A stretch of 64,000 nt of DNA from contig NZ_JADPQF010000007.1 in NCBI RefSeq assembly GCF_015687155.1, positions 1 to 64,000 on the forward strand. Direction: 5' to 3'. The stretch's first letter is position 1; every line of letters begins with the position of its first letter. Shown piece after piece: positions 23,486-34,701 of this stretch. The notes under the pieces are model-generated. The model searched no databases. It had not been told where the DNA came from and worked only from the letters and a program-made list of their open reading frames with translations. Source of the stretch: Aliikangiella sp. G2MR2-5 (GTDB lineage Bacteria; Pseudomonadota; Gammaproteobacteria; Enterobacterales; Kangiellaceae). The position numbers and the translations under genes are program-made.

Positions 23486-24460
23486 TCAGGATTGATAGAG
23501 CAATCTAGCCTGCCCAATTCCCTTAACCCAACGTTTCTTAATGGCCTTGGCTTTTTCTTTAAGTTTATCGATTGAACCCATCATCGTCGGTTGTCCATGA
23601 CAAAGTCGCTGGATTTGATCAAGCCAGTTACCTTTTTGAAGATTCAATCGATGAAAGATTGAACTGATATTTGGTGGAATTGAAGCTTTGTTAGGATGAA
23701 CAATTGCTCGACCGGTCCAATCTACCAAAACCAGATAGTCATTCAAGTTAAACGAATAGAGAGATTCGTCTTTTGAGTGGTTCACAGGAACTAGCGATTC
23801 GTTCATTTGGATAGTTGAGCTTTTCAGTTTATCAATTCGAATTTTAATTGAAGTATAAAGCGATGCTTCTAGCTCCTGGGTGAGTCCTGATCGAATTGGG
23901 TTGAGGTCGACATACGCCATGCAGGCCAATACTGAAGTTTCATCAAGTAGAGGGATGGATTGATAGCGAGATTCCCAGAATCTTCCCTTTACGCAATCTT
24001 CCTGGTTGCTTTGCTTGGCTAACGGTTCATTTAATCGCGACATAAACCAAGATAGTTTTCCCAGTCTTTTTCTATATTTTTCAAGTTTGACTTTATCAGC
24101 AATGATAGCCTGTTTTCTGAGTTCTCTTAATTCAGCGTTTTCAGGTTTATCCAGGCGACCAGGGTAGGCCAATAGCCATCGCTCGGCAATTTGTTCATCA
24201 GACCAAAGTATCGGTGCTTTGGGATCTAGCTTTAGAACAAGATGGTAATGATTATCCATCACCGCATAGGAATAGAGGGATACGGCAAAGATATCGGCAA
24301 GCTCCAGCATACGCTTTTCAAGCCAGGCTTTGCGGTGGTTGTAATTTTGACCTGTCTCAGAATCTTCACCACATAAGTAAGCTCGTCTAACGCATCGAGA
24401 AATACAGTGATAAAAGCCAGCAGATTCGTTATCAACCAAGTATTTTCTGGGAATAGGCAT
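23486..24460 (-). CDS. REP-associated tyrosine transposase (RAYT/Y1_Tnp-like)
   Basis: A 324-residue single-strand DNA endonuclease of the Y1/HUH transposase family. The HUH motif is YAVMDNHYHLVLKL, with the family's preceding N-terminal strands (GFYHCISRCVRRAYLC) and the C-terminal helix ACMAYVDLNPIRSGL, where the catalytic Tyr would be. It is longer than simple RAYTs because of an insertion between residues about 95-165. It is probably domesticated or acts on dispersed REP-like palindromes; no clear REP pair flanks it. It lies opposite in orientation to its neighbours inside the cassette-like accessory segment. Confidence 0.85.
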   Translation of the reverse strand: MPIPRKYLVDNESAGFYHCISRCVRRAYLCGEDSETGQNYNHRKAWLEKRMLELADIFAVSLYSYAVMDNHYHLVLKLDPKAPILWSDEQIAERWLLAYPGRLDKPENAELRELRKQAIIADKVKLEKYRKRLGKLSWFMSRLNEPLAKQSNQEDCVKGRFWESRYQSIPLLDETSVLACMAYVDLNPIRSGLTQELEASLYTSIKIRIDKLKSSTIQMNESLVPVNHSKDESLYSFNLNDYLVLVDWTGRAIVHPNKASIPPNISSIFHRLNLQKGNWLDQIQRLCHGQPTMMGSIDKLKEKAKAIKKRWVKGIGQARLLYQS

Positions 24461-24620
24461 AGTCGGTTTCTCTTCCTTGAGAAGTAAGTACCTGATAGGT
24501 AGTCTAAAGTTTAGGGCTTGTTTTACAATTCCAGAATTTCCGAGTGTTATGTAGGAAATTGCGGGTAGTTGATGTAGGATAATAGCTTATAACGGGGTGT
24601 CCGATAAAACGCACGAAAAT

Positions 24621-25013
24621 ATGATCAAAGCCTTAACAATATTTCTAACTTTCAGCTTGCTTTCCGCCTGTGCTGAAAAGACACGATATGTGAGTAAGAA
24701 ATATAGGGATGTTGATGGTGTTTCTGTGAATTACTCCGTCGAAAGTGATAAAGCCCGTGCCGTCATCAACTTTGTTAAGATGTGTTCTAGCTCTAACTGT
24801 GTTACCGAATCAGAAAATCATTTCGGATGGATGAAGGAACCCATTAAAATAAGGTACATTACCATATTTAAAGACTTAGAAGATTTTCCGATTGCTTATG
24901 AAGTTGGAGTAGAACCTGAAGAGAAAATGGTCGTGGTTTTAAGACTACAAGAAAGAGAGGGGAAGGATGGGTTTTTCGATGTCTCTATTTCATCTCTAGA
25001 CCAGTACGATTAA
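24621..25013 (+). CDS. Lipoprotein of unknown function
   Basis: A 130-residue protein with a lipoprotein signal peptide, MIKALTIFLTFSLLSACAEK, Cys17 in the lipobox LSAC. The mature domain is small and beta-rich (GVSVNYSVESDKARAVINFV, YITIFKDLEDFPIAYEVGVE, KMVVVLRLQEREGKDG) with one Cys pair (CSSSNC). A GTG at 24597 is in frame but would mask the lipobox, so I use the ATG. No family recognised. It lies in accessory DNA between the transposase and the sulfatase-modifying-type gene. Confidence 0.65.
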   Translation: MIKALTIFLTFSLLSACAEKTRYVSKKYRDVDGVSVNYSVESDKARAVINFVKMCSSSNCVTESENHFGWMKEPIKIRYITIFKDLEDFPIAYEVGVEPEEKMVVVLRLQEREGKDGFFDVSISSLDQYD

Positions 25014-25403
25014 GCATATAACAATGATTAGAAATGGATTCGGCGAAAAACACGCCTCACAATTTAAACAAGCGTTGAACTTCCGCTTCTGGCCGCAAGC
25101 CGAAACGTTAATTGTACGATTAAATCAAACTCTTATTTCTAAAGTGTCAGTTCAAGTATGAGTTATTACAGTATATTTAATAATCGAGTATTAACCTGTC
25201 ATGATTCGATATCATCAAATATCAGCAGCTCACGGTAAGTTAGCTCAGGTTTCAATTGCACCAAAGTAAAATGAATTTTCACGCCTTTGAGAAGTCAAGT
25301 GGGCTTTTTTTCAGCTAGATGTCTCTTTTTAAGGCCTTGATTCAAACCTTTTTAAATCATTGTTAGCTCTCACCTACTTAACGTAAGACTCAATGATTGA
25401 AGG
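25014..25403. other. Gene-free segment with cassette-end-like sequence
   Basis: Almost 400 bp without a gene. Near 25016-25113 a sequence starts with ATATAAC and ends with GTTAATT and has one short stem (TTCGGC with GCCGAA); it might be a decayed attC site. The remainder shows nothing I can name. Confidence 0.35.
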
Positions 25404-26606
25404 TTATTCATTTAACGCCAGTCTGAACCCTATACCATTATTTCTCGAAGCCGCTTTTTTAATTATACGAATGGTAGCAGTAGAGGCTATCATCAATTCA
25501 TACCACGAGCCGCCACGCACAACTCTGGTCGGACAGTTCCCTTGTTGGACAGCTCCACCATCTGTCGGCGCATTTAGATAATTTTCCTGATAACAATCCT
25601 GCACCCATTCAGAAGCATTCCCATGCATGTCGTAAATACCCAGCTTGTTCGCCGGAAAAGATCCCACCGGTGCTGTCTGTGAATACTCCCATCGGCTTCC
25701 ACAATCTCTACAATTAGCAAGGTTATAGATATCGAGGTGACTCCCACTGTATGCTTCTTGCTCAAAAGCATCACCGTCTCCTCTACGCGCTGCATATTCC
25801 CATTCCGCCTCACTCGGTAGTCGAAATGACTTTCCGGTCTTGTCATTTAGCCACTGAATATATTGAATAACGTCGAAATAACTCACACAAACAACCGGCT
25901 GCTGCCTGCCTTGATTAAAATAGGGGTGACGCCAACTGGCATTCGTTGGATTACCATGTTGATTAGAAAAATGGATTCGACAGTTTTCTGACTCAAACCC
26001 GGTCTCTTCTGCATATAAAGAAAACTGCGCAACGGTAATTTCTTTTTCGCCCAGTTTAAAAGCATCAATACTAACTTGATGTGCTGGCGCCTGATTTGGA
26101 TAACAGTCATTGCAGCCCATCATAAACTCACCAGCAGGGATATCGATCATTTTACCCACATAGTCCTCATAAGATTTTTCTTCGTCGGCATCACTCTCCT
26201 GCTCATCCAGAGCCGACCGGTTTAAATCGAACTGGTTTAAGTCAGACCGGTTTAAATCAGACCGGTCTAATTCAGACTGTATGCACTCGCTACCTTGCTG
26301 AAAGCTTACTTCAGTGGAGCAATCAATAGCGTCATTTGCCAAACTTTTTTCAGTTTTATCTGCATCGATATTTAACAGCGGCTTAATTTTTATTACATCG
26401 TCTTTGTTATTAATATCTTCTTGCTCGCCATTTCCCTTTTCAACTTTCATTAGCTCTTCCTGCTCGGCAGTAATGAACTCTGTTGATGTGGTGACAAACT
26501 TTTCCCTGGCGTTTGAGTCACTATCCGACTCATTTCGACTAGCATCTTTACTAAAAAAATAGAGTGCAACAATAACTACGCCCAACAAAAAAACTATTTT
26601 CTTCAT
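25404..26606 (-). CDS. Formylglycine-generating-enzyme-like (FGE/SUMF1) protein
   Basis: A 400-residue protein with one N-terminal transmembrane helix (VFLLGVVIVALYFFS), a polar linker and a C-terminal FGE-sulfatase domain from about 150. Visible are IPAGEFMMGCNDC, HQVSIDAFKLGEKEITVAQF, FRLPSEAEWEYAARRG, GIYDMHGNASEWVQDCY and TRVVRGGSWYE to GFRLALNE. FGE-like proteins are C-type lectin folds; most non-sulfatase versions are structural or peptidase-partner modules, and true formylglycine activity is not implied. The linker carries four degenerate pentapeptide repeats (SDLNR-type) from a 15-bp DNA repeat. Exported or periplasmic orientation is likely. Confidence 0.85.
   Translation of the reverse strand: MKKIVFLLGVVIVALYFFSKDASRNESDSDSNAREKFVTTSTEFITAEQEELMKVEKGNGEQEDINNKDDVIKIKPLLNIDADKTEKSLANDAIDCSTEVSFQQGSECIQSELDRSDLNRSDLNQFDLNRSALDEQESDADEEKSYEDYVGKMIDIPAGEFMMGCNDCYPNQAPAHQVSIDAFKLGEKEITVAQFSLYAEETGFESENCRIHFSNQHGNPTNASWRHPYFNQGRQQPVVCVSYFDVIQYIQWLNDKTGKSFRLPSEAEWEYAARRGDGDAFEQEAYSGSHLDIYNLANCRDCGSRWEYSQTAPVGSFPANKLGIYDMHGNASEWVQDCYQENYLNAPTDGGAVQQGNCPTRVVRGGSWYELMIASTATIRIIKKAASRNNGIGFRLALNE
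26217..26276 (-). repeat. 15-bp coding repeat, 4 units (pentapeptide)
   Basis: Four successive 15-bp units starting at 26217, 26232, 26247 and 26262, each of the type CCGGTTTAAATCAGA, encode the peptide repeat DLNRS/DLNQF/DLNRS in the linker of the FGE-like protein. Unit length is a multiple of three, so the reading frame survives copy-number change. Confidence 0.9.
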
Positions 26607-26669
26607 TTTAAAATAAGGTTAACTTGACTGATTCATAACTTATAACATTTCAATCCTCCTGATTTCAAT

Positions 26670-26714
26670 CATTTCAAAATCAGTCATTTCAAAATCAGTC
26701 ATTCTAGAATCAGT
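26670..26714. repeat. 15-bp tandem repeat, 3 copies
   Basis: Units CATTTCAAAATCAGT at 26670-26684 and 26685-26699 are identical; the third (26700-26714) differs at two positions. It lies between the FGE-like gene and the zinc-finger gene on the same strand. Confidence 0.93.
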
Positions 26715-26728
26715 CAGAAAAGCAACTC

Positions 26729-27571
26729 CTAACTAACCAGCTCGGTACCCGTATTACAATTCTGATAGGTACATTTACGTGTTCTTGAAACACTCATGCT
26801 ACTCATACGAGGTAATCGGCTGCCACAGGTATCGCAATGATTATGATCATTTTGACACTCATGCCAACGCGAATTAAAAGTAGTATTCGCCGGTTTAACT
26901 TTGTTGCAGGCAACACACATCGGCATACTGATAAATTCCAGAATCACATCTTTGTGCGCCTGATGAATTTCGCTCACACAGAAACTTGCTTCAATATGTC
27001 CACGCCTATCGGCTTCCCATAAGCGTGTAAAGCCCCAGTTAATTTCCTGCCTGGGTTCGGTTTGAATAAAACGCGTTCGCCCATTATGGGTGATAGACAG
27101 CCCCCAGTGTTGCCAGTGATACCACTCATCTCGTGGCGCGGTAACATGAATCTTATAGGGAGAATTAGCCACCGGTGTCAAACCGTTGGCACGAGCCGCG
27201 ACTCTGGACATCGCTTGCATAAATGCGATTCTTTCCTGATCGGTAGAGTGAGGCTGTTTAGCGGTATTCCACAATTGAGCAAGATTCGGCTCAGAGACAT
27301 AATTTCCCGCAAAGTTTGCTCGCGGAATATCGGTAAATGGATCAATCGGCGCATTTTGTTCATAAATTCTGAGCGGACTTGAATCGCTCATATCATTACT
27401 TTCTTCACCTGCACAAAGCGCCCAGTTCCAGCAGGCCCGATCTTTAAGGTTATTCCACTTGGCCCACAAAGGACTCGGAATTCTATCAGGAAGATAAAAA
27501 TCAATATTGCCGGTGTCTCCGCCATTTATTTTTGTAATCCTGTCGAGCTGAGCAATACTTAAAGTCGCCAT
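26729..27571 (-). CDS. Protein with C-terminal zinc fingers, unknown function
   Basis: A 280-residue cytoplasmic protein. The first 200 residues are rich in Trp, with WNNLKDRACWNWALCAGEES and DEWYHWQHWGLSITHNGRTR. The C-terminal 65 residues contain MCVACNKVKPAN, CQNDHNHCDTCGSRL and RKCTYQNCN, enough for two small zinc-binding fingers. I do not recognise the N-terminal region. The gene is followed on the same strand by the FGE-like gene about 120 bp away, with the 15-bp repeat in between. It could be a toxin-like or effector-like protein, but there is no positive evidence. Confidence 0.6.
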   Translation of the reverse strand: MATLSIAQLDRITKINGGDTGNIDFYLPDRIPSPLWAKWNNLKDRACWNWALCAGEESNDMSDSSPLRIYEQNAPIDPFTDIPRANFAGNYVSEPNLAQLWNTAKQPHSTDQERIAFMQAMSRVAARANGLTPVANSPYKIHVTAPRDEWYHWQHWGLSITHNGRTRFIQTEPRQEINWGFTRLWEADRRGHIEASFCVSEIHQAHKDVILEFISMPMCVACNKVKPANTTFNSRWHECQNDHNHCDTCGSRLPRMSSMSVSRTRKCTYQNCNTGTELVS

Positions 27572-27796
27572 TGTTAATGTCCCTTTAGATTGTGGAAGAA
27601 AAATAACTCGATTTATTCAATAAAAACTAATCGATCGTTAACCTTTATTCAGGTTAGAAAGAGAGGTTCAATTAGTCTACAACTAATCAAAATTTTAACT
27701 CTGGTGGAGATTGTAAATAATCGATACTATTTTCAAACAGTACAAAAATAACGATTGTACTTGACCACTGCTCTTGCCGAGAAAATAAGCGAAAAA

Positions 27797-27828
27797 AAAT
27801 CGGGAGTCATAAATAGCCCTCCCGATTT
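27797..27828 (-). terminator. Intrinsic terminator of katG
   Basis: AAATCGGGAG (27797-27806) and CTCCCGATTT (27819-27828) are exact inverses with a 12-base loop. Read on the minus strand the second arm is followed by TTTTT, the classic rho-independent shape. It lies 30 bp after the katG stop codon. Confidence 0.9.
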
Positions 27829-27857
27829 CAAATGCTAAACGCTTTTCAATACGCCGG

Positions 27858-30095
<2,238 letters not shown>

Positions 30096-30139
30096 TTAGT
30101 AAAAATAGTGCGTGGAAAGAAAAAATGCTGAAAAGATAA

Positions 30140-30610
30140 TTAATCCCTCAATGCTCGTAGCATCCAGGCGGTCTTCTCATGCACCCGCATGCGATCCGAA
30201 ATCAATGCTGCCGATGATTCATCATCAGCGGCCTGCGCCGCTTTTAGTGCTTCACGGCTTGTTCTAACCAGTGTTTCATGAGACTGATTAAGTATTTCGA
30301 TCATTTTTCCGGCTTCGGGTACGCCTTCAACTTCTTCAATCGAACTTAACTCAACAAACGCGCGGTATGTTCCAGGGGCCGCAAATCCCAGGGTTCTGAT
30401 CCTTTCCGCAATCTCATCTACTGCCAGCGCCAGCTCGTTATAGTGCTCTTCAAACATCAGGTGCAGTTCACGAAACTGACTGCCGGTAACATTCCAGTGA
30501 AAATTATGGGTCTGCAGATACAGGGTGTAGCTATCTGCCAACAATCGCTTTAAATGATTGGCTATATGTTCACGGTCCTGCAGGTTGATCCCGATATTTA
30601 TGGTCGACAT
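30140..30610 (-). CDS. dps: Dps-family ferritin-like DNA-protection protein
   Basis: A 156-residue mini-ferritin that oxidises Fe(II) with H2O2 inside a 12-mer shell, protecting DNA from Fenton damage. Motifs seen are [16 protein letters not shown] (His ligand), [20 protein letters not shown] (Asp/Glu ferroxidase ligands at the subunit interface) and LGFAAPGTY. The start is at 30610 with a purine-rich AGAGAA before it. It sits between katG and oxyR, a classic OxyR-controlled arrangement; its promoter lies in the 180-bp divergent region. Confidence 0.95.
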   Translation of the reverse strand: MSTINIGINLQDREHIANHLKRLLADSYTLYLQTHNFHWNVTGSQFRELHLMFEEHYNELALAVDEIAERIRTLGFAAPGTYRAFVELSSIEEVEGVPEAGKMIEILNQSHETLVRTSREALKAAQAADDESSAALISDRMRVHEKTAWMLRALRD

Positions 30611-30733
30611 TTTTCTCTCCGTTTTTAAAAGTTAAATTTGCGAGATTTAGCTTGCGTACTTCTAATTCCTACGCTGTAGCCTTTAATTTAGATCAACCTT
30701 ATAAATCAGTAAATTTGATTGTTTAGATTCCAT

Positions 30734-30752
30734 TGTTCTAAAATATAGAACA
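30734..30752. promoter_or_regulatory. Perfect 7-5-7 palindrome in dps-oxyR intergenic region
   Basis: TGTTCTA (30734-30740), AAATA, then TAGAACA (30746-30752) forms a perfect dyad 38 bp before the oxyR ATG. It would suit a dimeric regulator, most likely OxyR itself acting on dps and oxyR. The match to the published multi-part OxyR consensus is not obvious, so the assignment is inference. Confidence 0.5.
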
Positions 30753-30789
30753 TCGATAAATTCCCTGATACAGATGAGAGTCACTAATC

Positions 30790-31686
30790 ATGTTATCCCT
30801 CAAACAGCTCAGCTATGCGCTGGCAGTTGAAAAGACGCTGCATTTCAAGAAAGCTGCAGATGCCTGCAATATTAGTCAGTCGGCTCTCAGTACCGGTTTA
30901 AATGAGCTGGAAAAGCAGCTCGGGATCATGATATTTGAAAGGAACAATAAGAAGGTACTGGTAACGCCTCTGGGACAGGAAGTACTGGATCTGGCGCGCC
31001 GGCTTGTGTTGCAGGCAAGTGAACTCGAACAACTGGCCGCCAGTCACCAGGCGCCTCTCGCCTATCCTTTAACGCTCGGCGTTATCCCCACTATTGCGCC
31101 GTTTCTTTTACCGAAACTATTCCCGCAGTTAAATCAGCGTTATCCCGAAGCCAAACTGAATATTGTAGAAGAAGAGTCTGCTCAGCTGGTCGATCTGGTC
31201 CGTCGCGGCGAAATTGATGCCGCCATTCTGGCTCTGCCTTTTCCCTGCGATGGTTTACTGACACTCGAATTTTGGCAGGAGGATTTTTACTGGGTCGCAT
31301 TAAGAACGGAACAACAAAAGCGACAGAAAGAAATTACCAGCGAGCAGTTAGTGGATGAAAATCTGATGCTGCTCAAAGAAGGCCATTGCCTAAAGGAGCA
31401 TATTCTGGATGTCTGCAAGCTCCCCGAACAAACAGCAAATCATGGTTTTGGCGCCACCAGTTTAAATACACTGGTACAAATGGTGCTGGGAAATCTGGGG
31501 ACAACTTTAATTCCGGAGATGGCATTGGATCAGTTAACCGCGCAAAATAAAAATTTGCGCACGGTTCATCTGGCCGAGCCGGGCCCACATCGGCGAGTAG
31601 CTTTTATCATTCGACCGAATTATACCCGCTACGACAGTATTCAGTTGCTGGCGAATGTGTGCAAGGAGGCTTTGGGCAAACGTTAA
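30790..31686 (+). CDS. oxyR: Hydrogen-peroxide regulator OxyR (LysR family)
   Basis: A 298-residue LysR-type regulator. The N-terminal winged helix is KQLSYALAVEKTLHFKKAAD followed by CNISQSALSTGLNELEKQLG. The C-terminal domain carries the peroxide-sensing cysteines in EGHCLKEHILDVCKLPEQ, Cys200 and Cys209, spaced as Cys199/Cys208 of the E. coli protein. On oxidation it forms a disulfide and activates katG and dps. The divergent dps promoter and upstream palindrome support the local regulon. A short ribosome-binding site (GAGAG) precedes the ATG. Confidence 0.96.
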   Translation: MLSLKQLSYALAVEKTLHFKKAADACNISQSALSTGLNELEKQLGIMIFERNNKKVLVTPLGQEVLDLARRLVLQASELEQLAASHQAPLAYPLTLGVIPTIAPFLLPKLFPQLNQRYPEAKLNIVEEESAQLVDLVRRGEIDAAILALPFPCDGLLTLEFWQEDFYWVALRTEQQKRQKEITSEQLVDENLMLLKEGHCLKEHILDVCKLPEQTANHGFGATSLNTLVQMVLGNLGTTLIPEMALDQLTAQNKNLRTVHLAEPGPHRRVAFIIRPNYTRYDSIQLLANVCKEALGKR

Positions 31687-31706
31687 GTTTGTAGTTCTGC
31701 CTTTGG

Positions 31707-32261
31707 TTAATTCAGCCAGTTTGAGAAAAATTCCTTCTTTGTGCGCGAACCGACAACAACAATTTGTTCAGGCACCTTAAGTTCTTCTTCAATTAATTTA
31801 AGTTTGCCCGCCAATTCAGTAGTACGAGCCTGGACAGCTTCCAGCCTTTGTCTGGAGCCTTCCCCTCCGCTGACATCAATTGCTCTGATTTCCGCCTGAA
31901 TTTCACTCAGAGAGCCAATGCTTTGTCTTATCATGCGATTGTGCTCTGCGACTGTGGCTACCTTTACATTCGAGTCGCCACTGGCTTCCGTCGAAGTCGC
32001 CGAGTGAATTCCCTGATTGGCGCCGGCAGCGAAAGAGAATATCAGTAATGTGTTGATGACATAGTGAATGCACTTTTCAAGCAAACCAATTTTTTTGGCT
32101 CGCATGACAATCAAGCCAAGCACTGCGCTAAACCCTAACGCAATCCAGATTGCCGGCAGTGAAAAATTATAGGCCAGAGCGTTAGTAATGGTGATCACAA
32201 TGCCTCCGCTGGCGGCGGGGGTGGACATTGATCTGGGGTTTAGAAATTCGTCTACGTTCAT
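31707..32261 (-). CDS. Two-helix membrane protein with periplasmic coiled coil
   Basis: A 184-residue protein. Two transmembrane segments (about 32-51 and 67-82) are followed by a helical region from about 100 to 165 with heptad-like pattern (IGSLSEIQAEIRAIDVSGG and LEAVQARTTELAGKLKLIEE). No family recognised. It is convergent with oxyR, leaving 20 bp between stops. The coiled coil may mediate oligomerisation. Confidence 0.55.
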   Translation of the reverse strand: MNVDEFLNPRSMSTPAASGGIVITITNALAYNFSLPAIWIALGFSAVLGLIVMRAKKIGLLEKCIHYVINTLLIFSFAAGANQGIHSATSTEASGDSNVKVATVAEHNRMIRQSIGSLSEIQAEIRAIDVSGGEGSRQRLEAVQARTTELAGKLKLIEEELKVPEQIVVVGSRTKKEFFSNWLN

Positions 32262-32511
32262 GCTTGTCTCCCGGTTGTTATTTTTAGATCCGCTAATGAT
32301 TATGAGTGCGAGTATGAGTATGAGTATTTTTCTACTCTTGAATAGCCAGAAATCAAAACTATCGCGCTATGATGTCACAATGCGATTGCTTTTCAAGATG
32401 TTAATTTCCAGCTATATCTTATTGAGATATCTATCGGTAATTCACACTATTCGCAGGGAACTTTGATGACTTCCTTATTTTGATACTAGTTTTAGTTTTA
32501 ATTAACACAAA

Positions 32512-32913
32512 CTAACATAATCCGCCAAATAGCCATTGACCGGTTTCATCTTTGTTAAATTCAGCTCCCCACAGAGTATTGACGTTAATCCCGGCGTAAT
32601 AGAGTGTTAATGAATCGATGGTTTCAATTTCAACATAGGAAAGCGTAAACTCGTAGCCCGTTTCCAGATAATAGCTTTTGGAACTTTCCCGACACGCAAC
32701 ATGGTAATCCAATTCGATTAACGCTTTGATTAAATTGCCGATATCGTCTTGGCCAGGTAGAAGCATCGGCTTTATATACATGAGCGTGATATCGGCACTG
32801 CCATTTTCAATATCCAGACAGACACAGTCTCCATCATCATAGGGTTCTGCTTCGGCCAAGGCGTTTAAATAGGATGTCAGATTATTTTTTTTCAGAAGAT
32901 TAAATCCGTTCAT
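32512..32913 (-). CDS. Small acidic protein, unknown function
   Basis: A 133-residue acidic cytoplasmic protein. It opens MNGFNLLKKNNLTSYLNALA and continues with a beta-rich part (DCVCLDIENGSADITLMYIK, LIELDYHVACRESSKSYYLE). Size and acidity recall immunity proteins, but no family can be named. It starts a series of small same-strand genes up to 35486 in AT-rich DNA. GGATAAGG-like sequence precedes the ATG. Confidence 0.55.
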   Translation of the reverse strand: MNGFNLLKKNNLTSYLNALAEAEPYDDGDCVCLDIENGSADITLMYIKPMLLPGQDDIGNLIKALIELDYHVACRESSKSYYLETGYEFTLSYVEIETIDSLTLYYAGINVNTLWGAEFNKDETGQWLFGGLC

Positions 32914-33059
32914 CTAGCACCTTATCCTTAAAACTCTGTTGTGATTATTTGTGAAAAGAATATTCCATTAACTAAATCCCATAAAATCTTTTGTAATACT
33001 ATGCTTACCGGCTCCAATGTCGCTAGAAGCAACGATATTGTCATCTTTATCGATTACAT

Positions 33060-33584
33060 CTAGTCAAGGTCTAATCCTATTCGGATGTCGCCACAGTGGC
33101 GACAAACAAATTTCAGACACTCTCCTGAACCAGGCGAATAGTTCGCTAATAAACTCTGCCATTCATTCTCGTCAAGATAGGTACTTTCAAATATCTTTGC
33201 TAGCTCATCATCTTTGACCGCTTTTAAATCTGCTAATGATGCCTCACCATGATACTCACAGGCATCATTACAATGGCAAAGCCACTGCTCTTGTTGGATA
33301 GAAAAATATCCTGGAGTCCGTTTAGATACTTCTTCAATTGCTTCTTCCGAAGCACCGCCTTGGTATAACGGATGAGAATCAACAAATTCTGCATCATATT
33401 TGGCCGCTACGCTACCATCAGCAATAAACCATGGACAGACAGGAGGAACGCTTTGTCTGGAATAGATTACAGGGCAATAAATATAGCCTCGAGCTTTGCC
33501 ACAACAACCACAAATTTCATCACTTTCTTCTATGGAACCATTTCCTAACGGATCAGGGTGGTATTTAAATGTCGGTAGTGTCAT
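33060..33584 (-). CDS. CbrC family protein (UPF0167)
   Basis: A 174-residue protein with the CbrC hallmarks: LPTFKYHPDPLGNGSIEES then CGCCGKARGYIYC, the middle VPPVCPWFIADGSVAAKYD, and a closing CRHCGDIR. The cysteine pairs CGCC, CHC and CRHC point to bound zinc. E. coli CbrC is linked to colicin tolerance, which may fit the accessory character of this region; function is otherwise unknown. I start at the ATG at 33584, which gives the family N-terminus and is preceded by GGATAAG. Confidence 0.88.
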   Translation of the reverse strand: MTLPTFKYHPDPLGNGSIEESDEICGCCGKARGYIYCPVIYSRQSVPPVCPWFIADGSVAAKYDAEFVDSHPLYQGGASEEAIEEVSKRTPGYFSIQQEQWLCHCNDACEYHGEASLADLKAVKDDELAKIFESTYLDENEWQSLLANYSPGSGECLKFVCRHCGDIRIGLDLD

Positions 33585-33686
33585 CAAACTTATCCAGTAA
33601 ATCCTCATTTAAACAGACAGTTGCCATTTAAACAGTCCACCACTATATTATATTGATCGTGGAACTATGATCTTACATCGCATTCT

Positions 33687-34037
33687 TTACCGCAACACCT
33701 TTTGGAATGTATATTTCTTCATACCAAAAAAATTAGTTGTTTTCTCGACTACACTAACTTTATCTCCAATCTTTACAACAGTAGCTCGCGGCACTCTTAT
33801 TCTTTTGGTTGTCAGAGAGTTTACATCAATAAGGATATAGAATCGCTCTTCATTTTCTGTTGCCTCGCTATAAAGGTGTTTAACAGGTACTTGGATAACT
33901 CTGCTTACACCAGTTGAACTTGCCACTGTAATCATAATTAGTAGTGCACTGATCGCAACATATATCGAGTAACGTCGAAAGTTTTTATGCCACTCTTTTC
34001 GAACTAATTCATCAAGTCTATCGCGTGCTAGCCCCAT
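33687..34037 (-). CDS. Small membrane protein, unknown function
   Basis: A 116-residue protein with a basic cytoplasmic start (DELVRKEWHKNFRRYSIY), a single transmembrane helix (VAISALLIMITVASSTGVS) and an extracytoplasmic beta-like domain (ERFYILIDVNSLTTKRIRVP, VVKIGDKVSVVEK). No family recognised. It lies in the run of small same-strand genes. Confidence 0.55.
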   Translation of the reverse strand: MGLARDRLDELVRKEWHKNFRRYSIYVAISALLIMITVASSTGVSRVIQVPVKHLYSEATENEERFYILIDVNSLTTKRIRVPRATVVKIGDKVSVVEKTTNFFGMKKYTFQKVLR

Positions 34038-34308
34038 CTCTATTTACCACGTAGAATGCTCAAAAAAGTACAGAATTTTCGTTTCAATTAAAGTATTCAC
34101 GCCACACCTACAACGTTTCATGTTTTGAATTAAAATCGATATTCCTGTTATTCCTAACGATATATACTATCAAATATTCCGTAATTTTCGTTGATAAATC
34201 TATACCTGTGATGTCCCAAGGTTAGGGTTTAGCGCGTTTTGAGCAAGAAGACTTTGGCGTGTTAAGCATTGATTCTAGCTTGCCAACAAGCTCGGCACCC
34301 AGCACAAA

Positions 34309-34653
34309 TCAATCTGGCTCCGGCACCGACACATGATAGTTAAACAATCGGTTATCAGTTCTGAATTGGAAATTGACCTGCCAGCCGAGGTATTGTTTCT
34401 CCTGCGGAGGTAATATCACGCCACTGTTCGGATGCATTTCGCGCCACAGGTCAGAAGCAGCTCTAATTACATCGTAACCTGCTTGCCAAATTCCCGGAGC
34501 ACCGTAGTCCCAGCGAGTATTAACGATGTTGTTCATGATTTCGACTTCACCAGCTTCAAAATGCTGGGGGAAGCCTCCTTGTTGATACTCATCAAATCTT
34601 CTGTTAGCTTCAATTAATGCTTCTCGAAGATCGTCTACATAGATAGTCGGCAT
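34309..34653 (-). CDS. Small protein of unknown function
   Basis: A 114-residue soluble protein with several tryptophans: an N-terminal helix (VDDLREALIEANRRFDEYQQ), then FEAGEVEIMNNIVNTRWDYG and a C-terminal YLGWQVNFQFRTDNRLFNYH. I do not recognise the family. AGGAGAG precedes the ATG at 34653, supporting the gene. Downstream there are 270 bp without a gene before the next same-strand gene at 34037. Confidence 0.5.
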   Translation of the reverse strand: MPTIYVDDLREALIEANRRFDEYQQGGFPQHFEAGEVEIMNNIVNTRWDYGAPGIWQAGYDVIRAASDLWREMHPNSGVILPPQEKQYLGWQVNFQFRTDNRLFNYHVSVPEPD

Positions 34654-34701
34654 ACAATACTCTCCTTCATAGATTAACCGTTTACTCAGACACTGACTTT
34701 A

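Noticed and set aside
25016-25113. Second attC-like site after the lipoprotein gene
   Set aside because: Half-sites ATATAAC and GTTAATT and one stem (TTCGGC/GCCGAA) exist, but the arm spacing is asymmetric and the half-sites fit the consensus poorly; kept only as a possible decayed site.
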